A DNA stretch of 64,000 nt from Azospirillum sp051124815 (GCF_051124815.1 NZ_CP118490.1:372001-436000), one strand, 5' to 3'; positions 31,076 to 40,645 are shown, counted from the stretch's first letter. Notes: generated by a model not told the origin, from the sequence alone. Made by a program: numbers and translations.

Positions 31076-32794
31076 TCACTGCTTCGCGGCGGCCTTCTGC
31101 TCCGGCAGGCCCTTGTCCAGCTTGGACTGGATGGCGGCCTTGTCGGTGTCGTCGTCGGCACTGCGCAGCGCGCGCATCCACTGGAAACGGGCCTCGTTGC
31201 GGCGGCCGGCGCGCCAATAGGCGTCGCCGAGATGGTCGTTGATGGTCGGATCGACCGGCTTCAACTCCACCGCGCGCTCCAGCTTGGCGACGGCCGCCTC
31301 ATAGTCGCCCAGCCGGTAGAGCGCCCAGCCCAGGCTGTCGACGATGTAGCCGTCACGCGGGCGCAGTTCCACCGCCCGCTCCACCATCGCCCTGGCCTTG
31401 CCCAGATGCTCGCCGCGGTCGATCCAGCTGTAGCCGAGGAAGTTGAGCAGCGACGGCTCGTCCGGCCGCAGCTTCAGCGCCGTCTGCAGATCGGCCTCCG
31501 CCTGCGGCCACTGCCCGGTCTTCTCGTAGCACATGGCGCGGGCGTACAGCAGCGGCCAATGCCGTTCCTGCGGCGTGCCGATCCGTTCCAGCGCGGTGGT
31601 GTAGGCGGGGATGGCTTCGGCATAGCGTTTGGCGTAGCGATAGATGTCGCCCAGTCGGGTGATCGCGTCGGTGCGCTCCGGCCGTTCGGCGGCGAGGTCC
31701 TTGAGGATCGCGATGGCTTCGTCGTTGCGGTCCATGCGGGCGAGGCTGTCGGCCTCGCGCATGCGGGCGGTCCAGCCCAGCAGCGGGTCCTTCTCGAGCC
31801 TCCTGTAGGCCGCCAGCGCCTCCTCGTGATGGTCGCGCGAGGCGGTGATGTCGCCGATCAGCAGATGGGCCAGCCCCAGATCGTCGCGCAGGTGCAGCGC
31901 GATGCGGCCGAACAGCAGCGCCGGCTCGTCGGCATTCTCATGATGCAGCGCACTGCCCAGGTCGAACAGCGCCTCGGCAAGGCCGGAACGGGCATTGGGG
32001 ACCGGGCGGGTGTCGGACGGGGCGTTCGCCATGGCGGCCAGCGCCGGCTCCACCAGCAGCCCGTCGGGGTTGCTGCCCTGGAAGGCCGCGTAGAGCTTGC
32101 GCGCCTCGTCCTTGCGGCCGGTGCGGTTCATGAAGCTGCCGACGATCTGCACCACGCGCAGCGGCGCGTCGGTCTCCGTCACCTTGGCGTAGCGGGCCGC
32201 CGCCTCGTCGTTGCGGCCGGCGAGGTCGAGGATCAGCCCGGCATGCAGGTTGTAGAGCGCCTCGAAGCCTTGGACGCCGGACAGCGGCTGCAACGCCGTC
32301 AGCGCCTCGTCCGTCTTGCCGCGGACCGTGGCCAGCCAGGCGCGGGTCAGCGGTGTCAGGAAACGGCCGAGTCCGTCGGTCGGCAGGCGGGCGGCATAGC
32401 CGTCGGCCTCATCCAGCTTGCCCTTGGCCAGCGCGTCGGCGGCCAACAGGGTCAGCGCCATCTGCGGCTCGCCCTTTTCGCCGAGCAGCCGGCCGGCGTA
32501 GCCGACCGCCGTATCGATCCGCCCCTCGCCCAGCCGCAGCAGGAAGGTGCGGCGCAACAGGGCGGGATCATCGGGATCGGCGGCCAGAGCCTGCGCGGTG
32601 AAGCGCGCCGCCGCGGTCCAGTCGTCCTGGTGCTGGGCGTAGCGGCCGGCCAGATAGCTGCCGGTGGCGGACCCGGTGGCATCATCCGCGGCGGGACCTG
32701 CTGCCGGCCCGGCGGCAAGGGCGGGCGCCAAGGCGCTCCCGGCCAACAGGACGGCCAGGGAGATCGGCAGCAACCGGCGTCGGAAACTCGTCAT
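31076..32794 (-). CDS. Secreted TPR-repeat protein
   Basis: This 572-residue protein has a Sec signal peptide (RRRLLPISLAVLLAGSALAPALA) and then tetratricopeptide repeats over nearly the full length. The clearest repeats lie near the C-terminus (GYSWIDRGEHLGKARAMVER, SLGWALYRLGDYEAAVAKLE, HLGDAYWRAGRRNEARFQW). It is of the type annotated as periplasmic or outer-membrane-linked TPR scaffold in alphaproteobacteria. The TPR surface implies protein-protein contacts; the partner is unknown. The ATG at 32794 is chosen because it starts directly at the signal peptide. Confidence 0.88.
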   Translation of the reverse strand: MTSFRRRLLPISLAVLLAGSALAPALAAGPAAGPAADDATGSATGSYLAGRYAQHQDDWTAAARFTAQALAADPDDPALLRRTFLLRLGEGRIDTAVGYAGRLLGEKGEPQMALTLLAADALAKGKLDEADGYAARLPTDGLGRFLTPLTRAWLATVRGKTDEALTALQPLSGVQGFEALYNLHAGLILDLAGRNDEAAARYAKVTETDAPLRVVQIVGSFMNRTGRKDEARKLYAAFQGSNPDGLLVEPALAAMANAPSDTRPVPNARSGLAEALFDLGSALHHENADEPALLFGRIALHLRDDLGLAHLLIGDITASRDHHEEALAAYRRLEKDPLLGWTARMREADSLARMDRNDEAIAILKDLAAERPERTDAITRLGDIYRYAKRYAEAIPAYTTALERIGTPQERHWPLLYARAMCYEKTGQWPQAEADLQTALKLRPDEPSLLNFLGYSWIDRGEHLGKARAMVERAVELRPRDGYIVDSLGWALYRLGDYEAAVAKLERAVELKPVDPTINDHLGDAYWRAGRRNEARFQWMRALRSADDDTDKAAIQSKLDKGLPEQKAAAKQ

Positions 32795-32886
32795 GCTCTC
32801 GTCACCTCGTTTTCCGAGTCGGTATCCCATCATTTTCGGCAGGGCGCGGGCAAGAGACTTTCGCGTGCACCCTGCTTTCACACCCG

Positions 32887-33903
32887 CTAACGCCACTCCC
32901 GCCGCACCTGTTCGATCCGCTCCGGGCGCAGGATGTCGGTGGCGTGGGCGTCCATGTGGGCGCGAAGGTGCTCCGGCATGCTGGGGGACAGGGTGGCGCC
33001 CTCCACCGACCAGCGCGCCATCCAGGACAGGGTGCGCAACCATGTCAGCCGGCGCAGTTGCTTCATCCAGGGCCGCACCTCGTCGGCGAGGTCGCCCGGA
33101 ACCGCGACGGCCCAGGCTTGGATGAAGGCGTCGACGTCCGCCGGGGCCAGTTCGGCATTCACCTCCGGATCCCATTTGGTCGAGGTGTAGAGGCTGGCAT
33201 GGGCGAGATCGCTGGCCGGGTGGCCGTATTGCAACTTTTCCAGGTCGGTGAACCACGCCTTGCCGTGGGCATCGATCAGGAAATTGCCGGGATGAACGTC
33301 CACCCCCACCGCGGTCAGCGGCATCGGGGTCTCTCGCGGCGGAGCGAGGTCGCCGGCACGGGCGGCGGCAAGCTCCTCCGCGATCAGGGCACGAGATTCG
33401 GGCGACAGGTCGGCGCGGTCAAACCATTCCGCCTGCCGTTCCACCTGGGCCAGCAGTGCGGCGACCGGATCGGGTGGGGCGGGAAGCGGCTCATGGAAAT
33501 CCGGCGGCGCCATGCGGTGCAAAGCGGCAAGGGCGCGGGCGATGGCCGGCATGTCGTCGGGCAGGACGGGGGTGTGACCCTCCACCTCGCCCACCACCAG
33601 GGCGCCGAGCGGCAGCCCGTCGCCGGGAGGCAGCAAGCCGGCGAAGCGGGGGGTATGGCCCGACATCTCCGCCCGCTGGAAGGCGGCGGCCTGCCGCTCC
33701 AGCGCCGTCCAGGCGTCGAGGCCGAGCTGGCTCCAGCGCGGGATGCGGGCGACCAGCCGCCGGCCGCGCAGCCGCACATGGTCGTGGGCGACGCCCTTCA
33801 GCGGCATCGGCTCCAGCGCGTCGGCGGAGAGGTCGGCAAGGCGCGGCAGCCGGGTCAGCGCCGCGTGCAGGGCCTCGATCGAGAATCCGGCCAATCCGCT
33901 CAT
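32887..33903 (-). CDS. Aminoglycoside-phosphotransferase-fold kinase
   Basis: This 338-residue protein has the APH/choline-kinase fold. The catalytic loop reads VGVDVHPGNFLID, keeping the Asp and Asn of the Brenner motif but lacking its leading His; the metal site is WFTDLEKLQYGHPASDLA. The N-lobe has PLKGVAHDHVRLR in place of the usual nucleotide loop. These kinases phosphorylate small alcohols or sugars, and real antibiotic resistance is unlikely from context. ATG 33903 has GGAG five bases upstream and is preferred over GTG 33918, which overlaps the moaB stop. It is co-transcribed with moaB. Confidence 0.82.
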   Translation of the reverse strand: MSGLAGFSIEALHAALTRLPRLADLSADALEPMPLKGVAHDHVRLRGRRLVARIPRWSQLGLDAWTALERQAAAFQRAEMSGHTPRFAGLLPPGDGLPLGALVVGEVEGHTPVLPDDMPAIARALAALHRMAPPDFHEPLPAPPDPVAALLAQVERQAEWFDRADLSPESRALIAEELAAARAGDLAPPRETPMPLTAVGVDVHPGNFLIDAHGKAWFTDLEKLQYGHPASDLAHASLYTSTKWDPEVNAELAPADVDAFIQAWAVAVPGDLADEVRPWMKQLRRLTWLRTLSWMARWSVEGATLSPSMPEHLRAHMDAHATDILRPERIEQVRREWR

Positions 33904-33914
33904 ACCAACTCCGC

Positions 33915-34451
33915 TCACGCCATATGCTCGCGCAGGCGGGGCATCAGCTCCACAAGGTTGCAGGGGCGGTGGCGGTTGTCGAGCTGCCAGACCAGGATGT
34001 CGTCCCAGGCATCGCGGCAGGCGCTGGGCGAGCCGGGCAGGGCGAAGATGTATGTGCCGTTGGCGACGCCGCCGGTCGCCCGGCTCTGGATGGTGGAGGT
34101 GCCGACCTTGGCATAGCTGAGATAGCGGAACAGCTCGCCGAAGCCGGGGATCGCCTTTTCATAGAGCGCCTCGACCGCTTCCGGCGTTACGTCGCGGCCG
34201 GTGACGCCTGTGCCGCCGGTGGTCAGCACCACGTCGATCTGCGGATCGGCGATATAGCCCTGGACCTGGGCGCGGATCGCCGCGATGTCGTCCTTGACGA
34301 TGGTGCGGGCGGCGACCTTGTGGCCGGCGCCGGCGATCCGCTCCGCCAGCGCATCGCCGGAGCGGTCGTCGGCGGCGCTGCGGGTGTCGGACACCGTCAC
34401 CACGGCGACGTTCACGGGAAGGAAGGGGCGGCTTTCGTCGATCTTCGGCAT
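33915..34451 (-). CDS. moaB: Molybdenum cofactor biosynthesis protein MoaB/Mog family
   Basis: This 178-residue MoaB/MogA-fold protein (molybdopterin adenylylation step) has the conserved VAVVTVSDTRSAADDRSGDAL start, LTTGGTGVTGRDVTPEAV, the PGFGELFRYLSYAKVGTSTIQ segment and IFALPGSPSACRDAWD. It should supply molybdopterin for molybdoenzymes such as nitrate reductase or xanthine/aldehyde oxidases. It lies between the lytic transglycosylase and the APH-like kinase on the same strand with short gaps, so the three probably form an operon, although their functions are unrelated. Confidence 0.93.
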   Translation of the reverse strand: MPKIDESRPFLPVNVAVVTVSDTRSAADDRSGDALAERIAGAGHKVAARTIVKDDIAAIRAQVQGYIADPQIDVVLTTGGTGVTGRDVTPEAVEALYEKAIPGFGELFRYLSYAKVGTSTIQSRATGGVANGTYIFALPGSPSACRDAWDDILVWQLDNRHRPCNLVELMPRLREHMA

Positions 34452-34506
34452 GGCGGCAGGCGTGTCCTCATGTCGGGCCGGAGCCCGATCGAGGGGGCGC
34501 CGGCGG

Positions 34507-36687
34507 TCAGGGTGTCGGGCTGGCCTCTCCCCGCTCCGCCACCGTTTCCACCGCGACGGGGGTCGCCGGCTTGACCGGGGGCAGCGGATCCGGACGGGTC
34601 GCGACCTCGGTCGGGCGGGCCTCCACCGCGGTGTAGGCCGGCCATTTCCCATCGGCGACGGCGGTGAGCGACGCGGTCTCCTGGCCCAGCCGCAGCCGGT
34701 AGATCCAGAAGTTCGCCATCACCTTCTCCACATAGTCGCGTGTCTCGCCGAAGGAAAGGCTTTCGATGAACAGCAGCGGGTCGGAGATATCGCTCAATTC
34801 GCGCCGCCAGCGCGCCAGATTGCCCGGCCCGGCATTGTAGGCGGCGGCGGCAAGGAACAGGTTGCCGTCGATGTCCGGCATGCCCAGCAGTTCCGACAGG
34901 TAGCGCTGGCCCAGCTCCATGTTGCGGGACGGGTCGAACAGGGCGTCGCGGCTGGCGTCGTCGCTGCCGATGTCGGCGTTGCGTTCGCGCACATGCTGGG
35001 CCGTGCTGGGCAGGATCTGCATCAGCCCGGTCGCCCCGGCGGAGCTGACCAGCCGCGGGTCGAAGCGCGATTCCTGGCGCATCACTGCGAAGACCAGCGC
35101 GCGGTCCAGTGCGAAACCGTCGCGCGGCTTCCAGTGCGGCAGCGGGTAGAGCGCCGCGGCATAGGGCGCGCCGTCCGGTCCTGCCACCGCGTTGCCCAGC
35201 CGCAGCGACAGCGAGGCGACGCCGGCCCGGTCGGTCAGCGCCACCATCGCCTGTTCGACCAGTTGGTCGCCCTGCGGATCGATGCGTTGCAGTTCCATTC
35301 CCGCCAGTTCGCGCTGACCGGCCTGGAGCAAGGCGATGGCGCGGGATCCTGCCGGCTTGGCCGCCATCGCCGCCAACTGGCGTCCGGTCAGTTCCGGCGC
35401 CTGCCAATGCACCTTTCCCAACCCATCCAGGGTGCGCAGCGCGATCAGGCCATAGAAGGTGTGCGGATAGCGGGCGGCCGCGGCCAGATGCTCCGCCGCC
35501 TCCTTCTCCTTGCCGGGCTTGCGGGCCAGCGCCCGGGCCGCCCAATAGTCGGCAGCCGCGGCCTTCCAGGGGGAGCGCGGGCCGGCCGCGGCCATGCCTT
35601 CGAAGTGGCGGGCGGCGCGGTCGGTCTGCTTCAGCCGCCACGCGGCGAGCCCGGCGATCCAATGCGCTTCCGGCAGCATGTCGCCGGACCGGGCGGCGCT
35701 GGCCGAGGCGAGAGTCAGCGCCTGGGCCGCCTCGCCGGAATAGAAGAGGGATGCCGCGATGCGGGCGCGGGCGGCGTCATACTGCACGGTGTCGAGCTTG
35801 CCGCCGAAATCGTCCTGGCCCAGCAGGCTGAGGGCGGCGGCGGTGCGGCCGGAGCGCAGCAGCTCCTCCACCCGGGCCACCGCCGCGCGGTCGCTGCGGG
35901 CGCGGGACACGGTGCGGCTGCGCGGCGCGACGGTGACGCTGTCGTCCTCGTCATCCTCGTTGCTGGTGACGGTTCGCAGGCCGCCCAATCGTTCCAGCGA
36001 ACCGACGAGGCGCACCCGCTCCTCGCCCCGCGGCGGCTTCGGTGCGCGCTGGCCGGCGGGCTGGCGCTTCTGGGCCAGGCTGTGAATCCGTTCAGCCCCG
36101 GCAAGGTCGCCGTAATCCTGCATCCAGCGGGCGAGTTCTTCGTAGCTGGCCTTGCGGTCGGGGTGGAGATAGCGCTGGCGCAGGACGTAGCCGACCAATC
36201 GGCGATCCTTCAGCTTCGCCATCTCGGCGTCGGCGGCATCCCAATGCGCCCGCTCCTGCGCCGCGAAGATGCGGCGGTAACGGGCGGCATCCTCCTCGTC
36301 CAGTTGGACGGCGCGGGCATCGTCGTCGGTCGCGAGCAGAAGTGGGACGCCGGTCGGGCCGGGCGCCTCATCCACCGTGGGGGCAATCGTCGGATCGCCG
36401 TCGGCGGACTCGGGGGCTGCAATTTCAGGGAGCCCGGTGGCCGGATCGCCAAGCGATTCGCCGAAAACGGGGCTGTCGGGGTCAGGCACGGAATCCCCGC
36501 CGGGCGGGACGACGGCGTGACCGTCCGGCGCGTGGATGATGAGGGCGGCGCAAGCGGGCCGGAACCCGACCGCACCGTCGGGACCCAGGGTGAAAGCCAC
36601 CGTGAGACCCAGCACCCCCAGAAGGTTCCGCCGCAGCGGGGCCGCGCTCGCGACCCGGTATGCTGCACTGCAAAATATCCGGAGCAT
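34507..36687 (-). CDS. slt: Soluble lytic murein transglycosylase (Slt type)
   Basis: This 726-residue periplasmic peptidoglycan-cleaving enzyme has a hydrophobic signal/anchor near the N-terminus (NLLGVLGLTVAFTLG). A low-complexity acidic linker follows, then a superhelical doughnut of helical repeats (~150-530) and a C-terminal SLT domain with catalytic Glu in VMRQESRFDPRLVS, the GATGLMQILPSTA motif and AAYNAGPGNLARW. It cleaves the MurNAc-GlcNAc bond to yield 1,6-anhydromuropeptides. The acidic spacer (TSNEDDEDDS) within the superhelix is unusual. ATG 36687 is selected; a TTG at 36726 adds only residues ahead of the signal. Confidence 0.93.
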   Translation of the reverse strand: MLRIFCSAAYRVASAAPLRRNLLGVLGLTVAFTLGPDGAVGFRPACAALIIHAPDGHAVVPPGGDSVPDPDSPVFGESLGDPATGLPEIAAPESADGDPTIAPTVDEAPGPTGVPLLLATDDDARAVQLDEEDAARYRRIFAAQERAHWDAADAEMAKLKDRRLVGYVLRQRYLHPDRKASYEELARWMQDYGDLAGAERIHSLAQKRQPAGQRAPKPPRGEERVRLVGSLERLGGLRTVTSNEDDEDDSVTVAPRSRTVSRARSDRAAVARVEELLRSGRTAAALSLLGQDDFGGKLDTVQYDAARARIAASLFYSGEAAQALTLASASAARSGDMLPEAHWIAGLAAWRLKQTDRAARHFEGMAAAGPRSPWKAAAADYWAARALARKPGKEKEAAEHLAAAARYPHTFYGLIALRTLDGLGKVHWQAPELTGRQLAAMAAKPAGSRAIALLQAGQRELAGMELQRIDPQGDQLVEQAMVALTDRAGVASLSLRLGNAVAGPDGAPYAAALYPLPHWKPRDGFALDRALVFAVMRQESRFDPRLVSSAGATGLMQILPSTAQHVRERNADIGSDDASRDALFDPSRNMELGQRYLSELLGMPDIDGNLFLAAAAYNAGPGNLARWRRELSDISDPLLFIESLSFGETRDYVEKVMANFWIYRLRLGQETASLTAVADGKWPAYTAVEARPTEVATRPDPLPPVKPATPVAVETVAERGEASPTP

Positions 36688-36903
36688 GGCTCCGGGATAC
36701 CCCACGACCGCGCGAACCGCAAGCAACGGATTCGCATGGAATGTGTCATGGCTGGTATTCGGCAGATGTTACAACGGCTTAACAGAGCTGGAAAAAAGGC
36801 TCTAGCCCATTGGGAAGGTGCCTTTCGGCGTGGGTTGACGGCATTTGTGCTGCGCGGCAACCGCTTTCATACGAACGATTTAGGCGCCGCTTTGACATCG
36901 GTT

Positions 36904-37797
36904 TTAGTCTTGGGAATACTTGATGCCTTCTTCGCCGATCCTTTGCTGCAACGCAAGCATGTCCCGCCACGCTTCCCGCTTTGCGATAGGGTTGCGCAAG
37001 AGGTACGCCGGATGGAGCATCGGCATCAGCGGGACCGCTGCTCCCGCAACTTCATAGGTCTTCCACTGCCCGCGCAGGCGGGTGATCCCCTCCGCCCGGT
37101 TCAGCAGGGTCTTGGCCGACACCCCGCCCAGTGCCACCAGCAGCTTCGGCCGCACCAACTCGACATGCCGCTCCAGGAATGGCAGGCATGCGGCGATTTC
37201 CGCCTGGGTCGGGCTGCGGTTGCCGGGCGGGCGCCAGGGCAGGATATTGGCGATGTAGACCTTGCCGCGGTCCAACCCGATCTGGGCCAGCATGCGATCC
37301 AGCAGCTTGCCGCTGACCCCGACGAAGGGTTTGCCCTGCCGGTCCTCGTCCTCGCCCGGCGCCTCGCCGATCAGCATGACCGGCGCCTGCGGGTTGCCGT
37401 CGGCGAACACGGTGTTCATTGCCGTCGCCTTCAGCGGACAGCCGTCGAAGCTGCGCAGGGCCGCCTCCAGCGCCTCCAGCGTCTGCGCCTCTCCGGCCCT
37501 GGCGCGGGCCTGGATGCCGGCCTCGCTGGCGCCCAGCGGCTGGTCGGGGGACGCGAAGAGGGCGGCCGGACGAACGGCGGCAGGGGCCGCCGGAGCGGGT
37601 GTCCGAGTCGGGGCCGGGCCGCGTGCCAGGCCGCCGCCGGGGGCCGCACCCACCGCGGGCGCACCCGAAGACGACGCGCGCGCGACCGGCCGGGCGGTGA
37701 GGGTGGCCCAGTCGGTCGGCTCGTCGCCGATGGCCTCGTCGCAGCCGATGTCGGCATGCCAGCGCAGCGCGTCGAGGATGTCGCATACGTCAATCAT
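36904..37797 (-). CDS. Uracil-DNA glycosylase, family 4-like
   Basis: This 297-residue enzyme removes uracil from DNA in base-excision repair. Motif A is GEAPGEDEDRQGKPFVG and motif B is HPAYLLRNP. The N-terminal ~100 residues are a low-complexity Ala/Pro/Gly segment absent from thermophilic homologues. Family 4 enzymes normally hold a 4Fe-4S cluster with four cysteines; here only FDGCPLK and the AACLPF cysteine remain, while the NVVKCRPPGNR position is Trp (NILPWRPPGNR). This fits the alphaproteobacterial subgroup and suggests the cluster is altered or absent. It is divergent from the ETF-QO gene. Confidence 0.9.
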   Translation of the reverse strand: MIDVCDILDALRWHADIGCDEAIGDEPTDWATLTARPVARASSSGAPAVGAAPGGGLARGPAPTRTPAPAAPAAVRPAALFASPDQPLGASEAGIQARARAGEAQTLEALEAALRSFDGCPLKATAMNTVFADGNPQAPVMLIGEAPGEDEDRQGKPFVGVSGKLLDRMLAQIGLDRGKVYIANILPWRPPGNRSPTQAEIAACLPFLERHVELVRPKLLVALGGVSAKTLLNRAEGITRLRGQWKTYEVAGAAVPLMPMLHPAYLLRNPIAKREAWRDMLALQQRIGEEGIKYSQD

Positions 37798-37948
37798 CGT
37801 TTGACCTTACCACAGATCGTGTGGTCTTACATGTCCAGATACCCAATTTGGGTGCGGCGCAAACCGTGCTACAAGCACGCGCCCGCAAAACACCATAGGG
37901 CGTCCCGAGGGAAACAGTACCAAAACAAGACGGTGGGGGAGTGTGGTG

Positions 37949-39598
37949 ATGGAACGCGAACCGCGCGAGGTCATGGAATACGATGTTCTGATCGTCGGCG
38001 CTGGCCCGTCGGGCCTGAGTGCGGCGATCCGCCTGCGGCAGCGCGCGGTCGAAAGCGGCCAGGAGCTCAGCGTCTGCGTGATCGAAAAGGGGTCGGAGGT
38101 GGGTGCGCACCTGCTGTCCGGCGCCGTTTTCGAACCGCATGCGCTGGACGAACTGATCCCGGACTGGAAGGAAAAGGGCGCTCCGCTCACCACCAAGGCC
38201 CAGGAGGATCATTTCCTCTTCCTGACGGAAACGAAGGCCTACAAGTCGCCTTTCGCTCCGCCGCAGATGAACAACCACGGCAACTACATCATCAGCCTGG
38301 GCAATCTGGCCCGCTGGATGGCGACCCAGGCCGAGGAGCTGGGGGTGGAGATCTACCCCGGCTTCGCCGCCGCCGAGGTGCTGTATGACGACAACGGCGC
38401 GGTGAAGGGCGTCGCCACCGGCGACATGGGCATCGGCAAGGACGGCGAGAAGACCGGCAACTACACCCCCGGCATGGAACTGCATGCCAAGCAGACCATC
38501 TTCGCCGAGGGCTGCCGCGGCTCGTTGACCAAGACCCTGTTCGAGAAGTTCGATCTGCGCCGCGACTGCCAGCCGCAGACCTACGGCATCGGGATCAAGG
38601 AACTGTGGGAGGTCGACCCGTCGCAGTCGAAGCCGGGCCTGATCGTCCACACCATCGGCTGGCCGATGGATCCCAAGACCTATGGCGGGTCGTGGCTGTA
38701 TCACATGGAAGGGAATCTGGTGTCGGTCGGCTTCGTCGTCGGCCTCGACTACTGGAACCCGCACATGAGCCCGTTCGAGGAATTCCAGCGCTACAAGACC
38801 CACCCGGCGATCCGCCCGACCTTCGAGGGCGGCCGGCGTCTGGCCTATGGCGCCCGCGCCCTGTCGGAAGGCGGCTTCCAGTCGATCCCGAAGCTGACCT
38901 TCCCCGGCGGCCTCCTCATCGGCGATGGCGCCGGCTTCCTGAACGTGCCGAAGATCAAGGGCAACCACACCGCGATGAAGTCGGGCATGGTCGCGGCCGA
39001 GGCGGTCTTTGACCACCTGACCGGCGGCGCCGACAATGGCCCCGAGGTCATCGCCTATCCGGAGCGGCTGAAGCAGTCCTGGGTCTGGCCGGAACTCTAC
39101 GCGGTGCGCAACATCCGTCCGGGCTTCCAGAGGGGCCTGTGGGCCGGTCTGGCAAATGCCGCCTACGAGACGGCGCTGAAGGGCAAGTCGCCCTGGACGC
39201 TGAAGCACCACGCCGACCACACCACCCTGGTGAAGGCCAGCGAGGCGCCGAAGATCGCCTACCCCAAGCCGGACGGCAAGGTCAGCTTCGACCGCCTGTC
39301 CTCGGTCTACCTCTCCAACACCAACCATGAGGAAGACCAGCCGCCGCACCTGACGCTGAAGGACAAGTCGGTGCCGATCAGCGTCAATCTGGCGCTCTAC
39401 GACGCGCCGGAGCAGCGCTATTGCCCGGCCGGCGTGTACGAGATCGTCCGCAACGACGACGGCAGCGACCCGCGCCTGCAGATCAACGCGCAGAACTGCG
39501 TCCACTGCAAGACCTGCGACATCAAGGATCCTACCCAGAACATCAACTGGGTCGTGCCGGAAGGCGGCGGGGGGCCGAACTATCCGGGCGGGATGTAA
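37949..39598 (+). CDS. etfD: Electron-transfer flavoprotein:ubiquinone oxidoreductase
   Basis: This 549-residue inner-membrane enzyme passes electrons from reduced ETF (acyl-CoA and amino-acid dehydrogenases) to ubiquinone. The FAD-binding N-terminus YDVLIVGAGPSGLSAAIRLR is complete, and the middle has the ubiquinone/FAD motif GGLLIGDGAGFLNVPKIKGN. The C-terminal 4Fe-4S ligands are visible in YCPAGVYEI and NCVHCKTCDIKDPTQNINW. Length and domain order match mitochondrial and bacterial ETFDH. ATG 37949 follows gggggag by seven bases; two in-frame GTG codons just upstream are alternatives. Confidence 0.96.
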   Translation: MEREPREVMEYDVLIVGAGPSGLSAAIRLRQRAVESGQELSVCVIEKGSEVGAHLLSGAVFEPHALDELIPDWKEKGAPLTTKAQEDHFLFLTETKAYKSPFAPPQMNNHGNYIISLGNLARWMATQAEELGVEIYPGFAAAEVLYDDNGAVKGVATGDMGIGKDGEKTGNYTPGMELHAKQTIFAEGCRGSLTKTLFEKFDLRRDCQPQTYGIGIKELWEVDPSQSKPGLIVHTIGWPMDPKTYGGSWLYHMEGNLVSVGFVVGLDYWNPHMSPFEEFQRYKTHPAIRPTFEGGRRLAYGARALSEGGFQSIPKLTFPGGLLIGDGAGFLNVPKIKGNHTAMKSGMVAAEAVFDHLTGGADNGPEVIAYPERLKQSWVWPELYAVRNIRPGFQRGLWAGLANAAYETALKGKSPWTLKHHADHTTLVKASEAPKIAYPKPDGKVSFDRLSSVYLSNTNHEEDQPPHLTLKDKSVPISVNLALYDAPEQRYCPAGVYEIVRNDDGSDPRLQINAQNCVHCKTCDIKDPTQNINWVVPEGGGGPNYPGGM

Positions 39599-39607
39599 AG
39601 GGCTTTT

Positions 39608-39732
39608 GCCCCCTCCCTCCCACGGCTTCGCCGCGGGTCCCTCCCTCCCCCGCTTCGCGGGAGAGGGGAAGATTTGCGATGCCGCCGCAGCTCCCTCTCC
39701 CGCGTGAGCGGGGGAGGGTTGGGGAGGGGGCA
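39608..39732. repeat. G/C-rich palindromic intergenic repeat, copy B
   Basis: This copy lies between ETF-QO and the DUF3426 gene. It contains ccctcccacggcttcgccgcggg, then cccgcttcgcgggagagggg, and on the other side ctccctctcccgcgtgagcg followed by ggggagggttggggaggggg. It is built from the same arms as copies A and C, with arms pairing across a short central spacer. It holds no gene and could act as a transcript-end hairpin for the upstream gene. Confidence 0.7.
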
Positions 39733-39811
39733 CAGCCGCGCCGCCGGTGTCGGTTGCGCCGGGGGCCACTCCTATCTATAAGGCAGGGGGTAACCTTTCT
39801 GCGACGGCGCG

Positions 39812-40624
39812 ATGATCGTTTCCTGTCCGACCTGCTCGACGCGGTACACCCTGTCCGATGAGTCGCTCGGCCAGGACGGCCGGAAGGTTCGCTGCGCCCG
39901 CTGCGGCCACACGTGGTGGCAGATGCCCGACCGGCCGGAAGCCGATGAGGTGGTCCCCGACGCGCTGACGGAAATCCGGCCGGCCACCCCCACCAAGTCT
40001 GCTGCCAAGACTGCCGCGAAGGCCAAGGTCAAGCCGCCCAAGGCGCCGCGCGCCAAGCCGGCGCGCAGCACGGTGATCGGTTTCGCCCTGCTGGGACTGT
40101 TGGTCTCCGGCACCGCTGCCGGTGCCTATTTCGGCCGCGACGCCATCGTCCGCAGTTGGCCGCCTGCAGCCTTGCTCTATGACACCCTCGGCATGCCGGC
40201 CGAACCGCCGGGCTTCGGGCTCGAGCTGCGCAACATCCGTTCCGAACAGAAGATCGAAAACGGGACGACCGTCCTGCTGCTCGATGGCGAGGTCGCAAAC
40301 GGCACAGAGGTCGAGCGCACCCTGCCGCCGCTGCGCGTCATCACCTTCGGGCCCGAGCACAAGCTGCTGCAGAGCTGGACCATCGAGCCGTCGGCCGAGA
40401 CCCTGGGCCCCGGCGCATCGGCGAACTTCCACCACAGCCAGCCCGATCCCGGTCCGGTGACCGAGGTGACCATCACCTTCGGCGGCCCGCCCCCGGGAAT
40501 GGAGCCTCCAGCCGCCGAAAAGCCGGCCGAGAAGGCTCCGGAGAAGACAGCCGGTCACGCCAAGCCGGCGGCGGACAGCCATGCCGCTCCGGCCAAGGCA
40601 TCCGGACATTCAAGCGGCCACTGA
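39812..40624 (+). CDS. MJ0042-type zinc ribbon / DUF3426 membrane protein
   Basis: This 270-residue protein has an N-terminal zinc ribbon with CPTCSTRYTLSDESLG and VRCARCGHTWW (the MJ0042 finger). A Lys/Ala/Pro linker follows, then one membrane helix (TVIGFALLGLLVSGTAAGAYF) and an extracytoplasmic DUF3426 domain (LELRNIRSEQKIENGTTVLL). The tail is Lys/Ala/His-rich. The family is widespread in alpha-, beta- and gammaproteobacteria with no proven function; the topology suggests linking a cytoplasmic metal-binding head to the envelope. Confidence 0.9.
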   Translation: MIVSCPTCSTRYTLSDESLGQDGRKVRCARCGHTWWQMPDRPEADEVVPDALTEIRPATPTKSAAKTAAKAKVKPPKAPRAKPARSTVIGFALLGLLVSGTAAGAYFGRDAIVRSWPPAALLYDTLGMPAEPPGFGLELRNIRSEQKIENGTTVLLLDGEVANGTEVERTLPPLRVITFGPEHKLLQSWTIEPSAETLGPGASANFHHSQPDPGPVTEVTITFGGPPPGMEPPAAEKPAEKAPEKTAGHAKPAADSHAAPAKASGHSSGH

Positions 40625-40645
40625 CCCGTCCCGAATCCGGCGTCT

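Noticed and set aside
32887..33903. Antibiotic-resistance aminoglycoside phosphotransferase
   Set aside because: The fold matches, but the catalytic loop is divergent (no HxD His) and the neighbours are housekeeping genes, so a resistance role is not claimed.
36688..36903. Possible small gene between slt and the uracil-DNA glycosylase gene
   Set aside because: The 216-bp gap is less GC-rich and has short open frames, but none has a ribosome site and a contained stop; they run into the antisense of UDG. I see only a likely promoter region for slt.
34285..38388. Open frame of 1367 codons on the plus strand over moaB, slt, UDG and ETF-QO
   Set aside because: It crosses several real genes on both strands and the translation has no recognisable domain; a typical GC-driven spurious frame.
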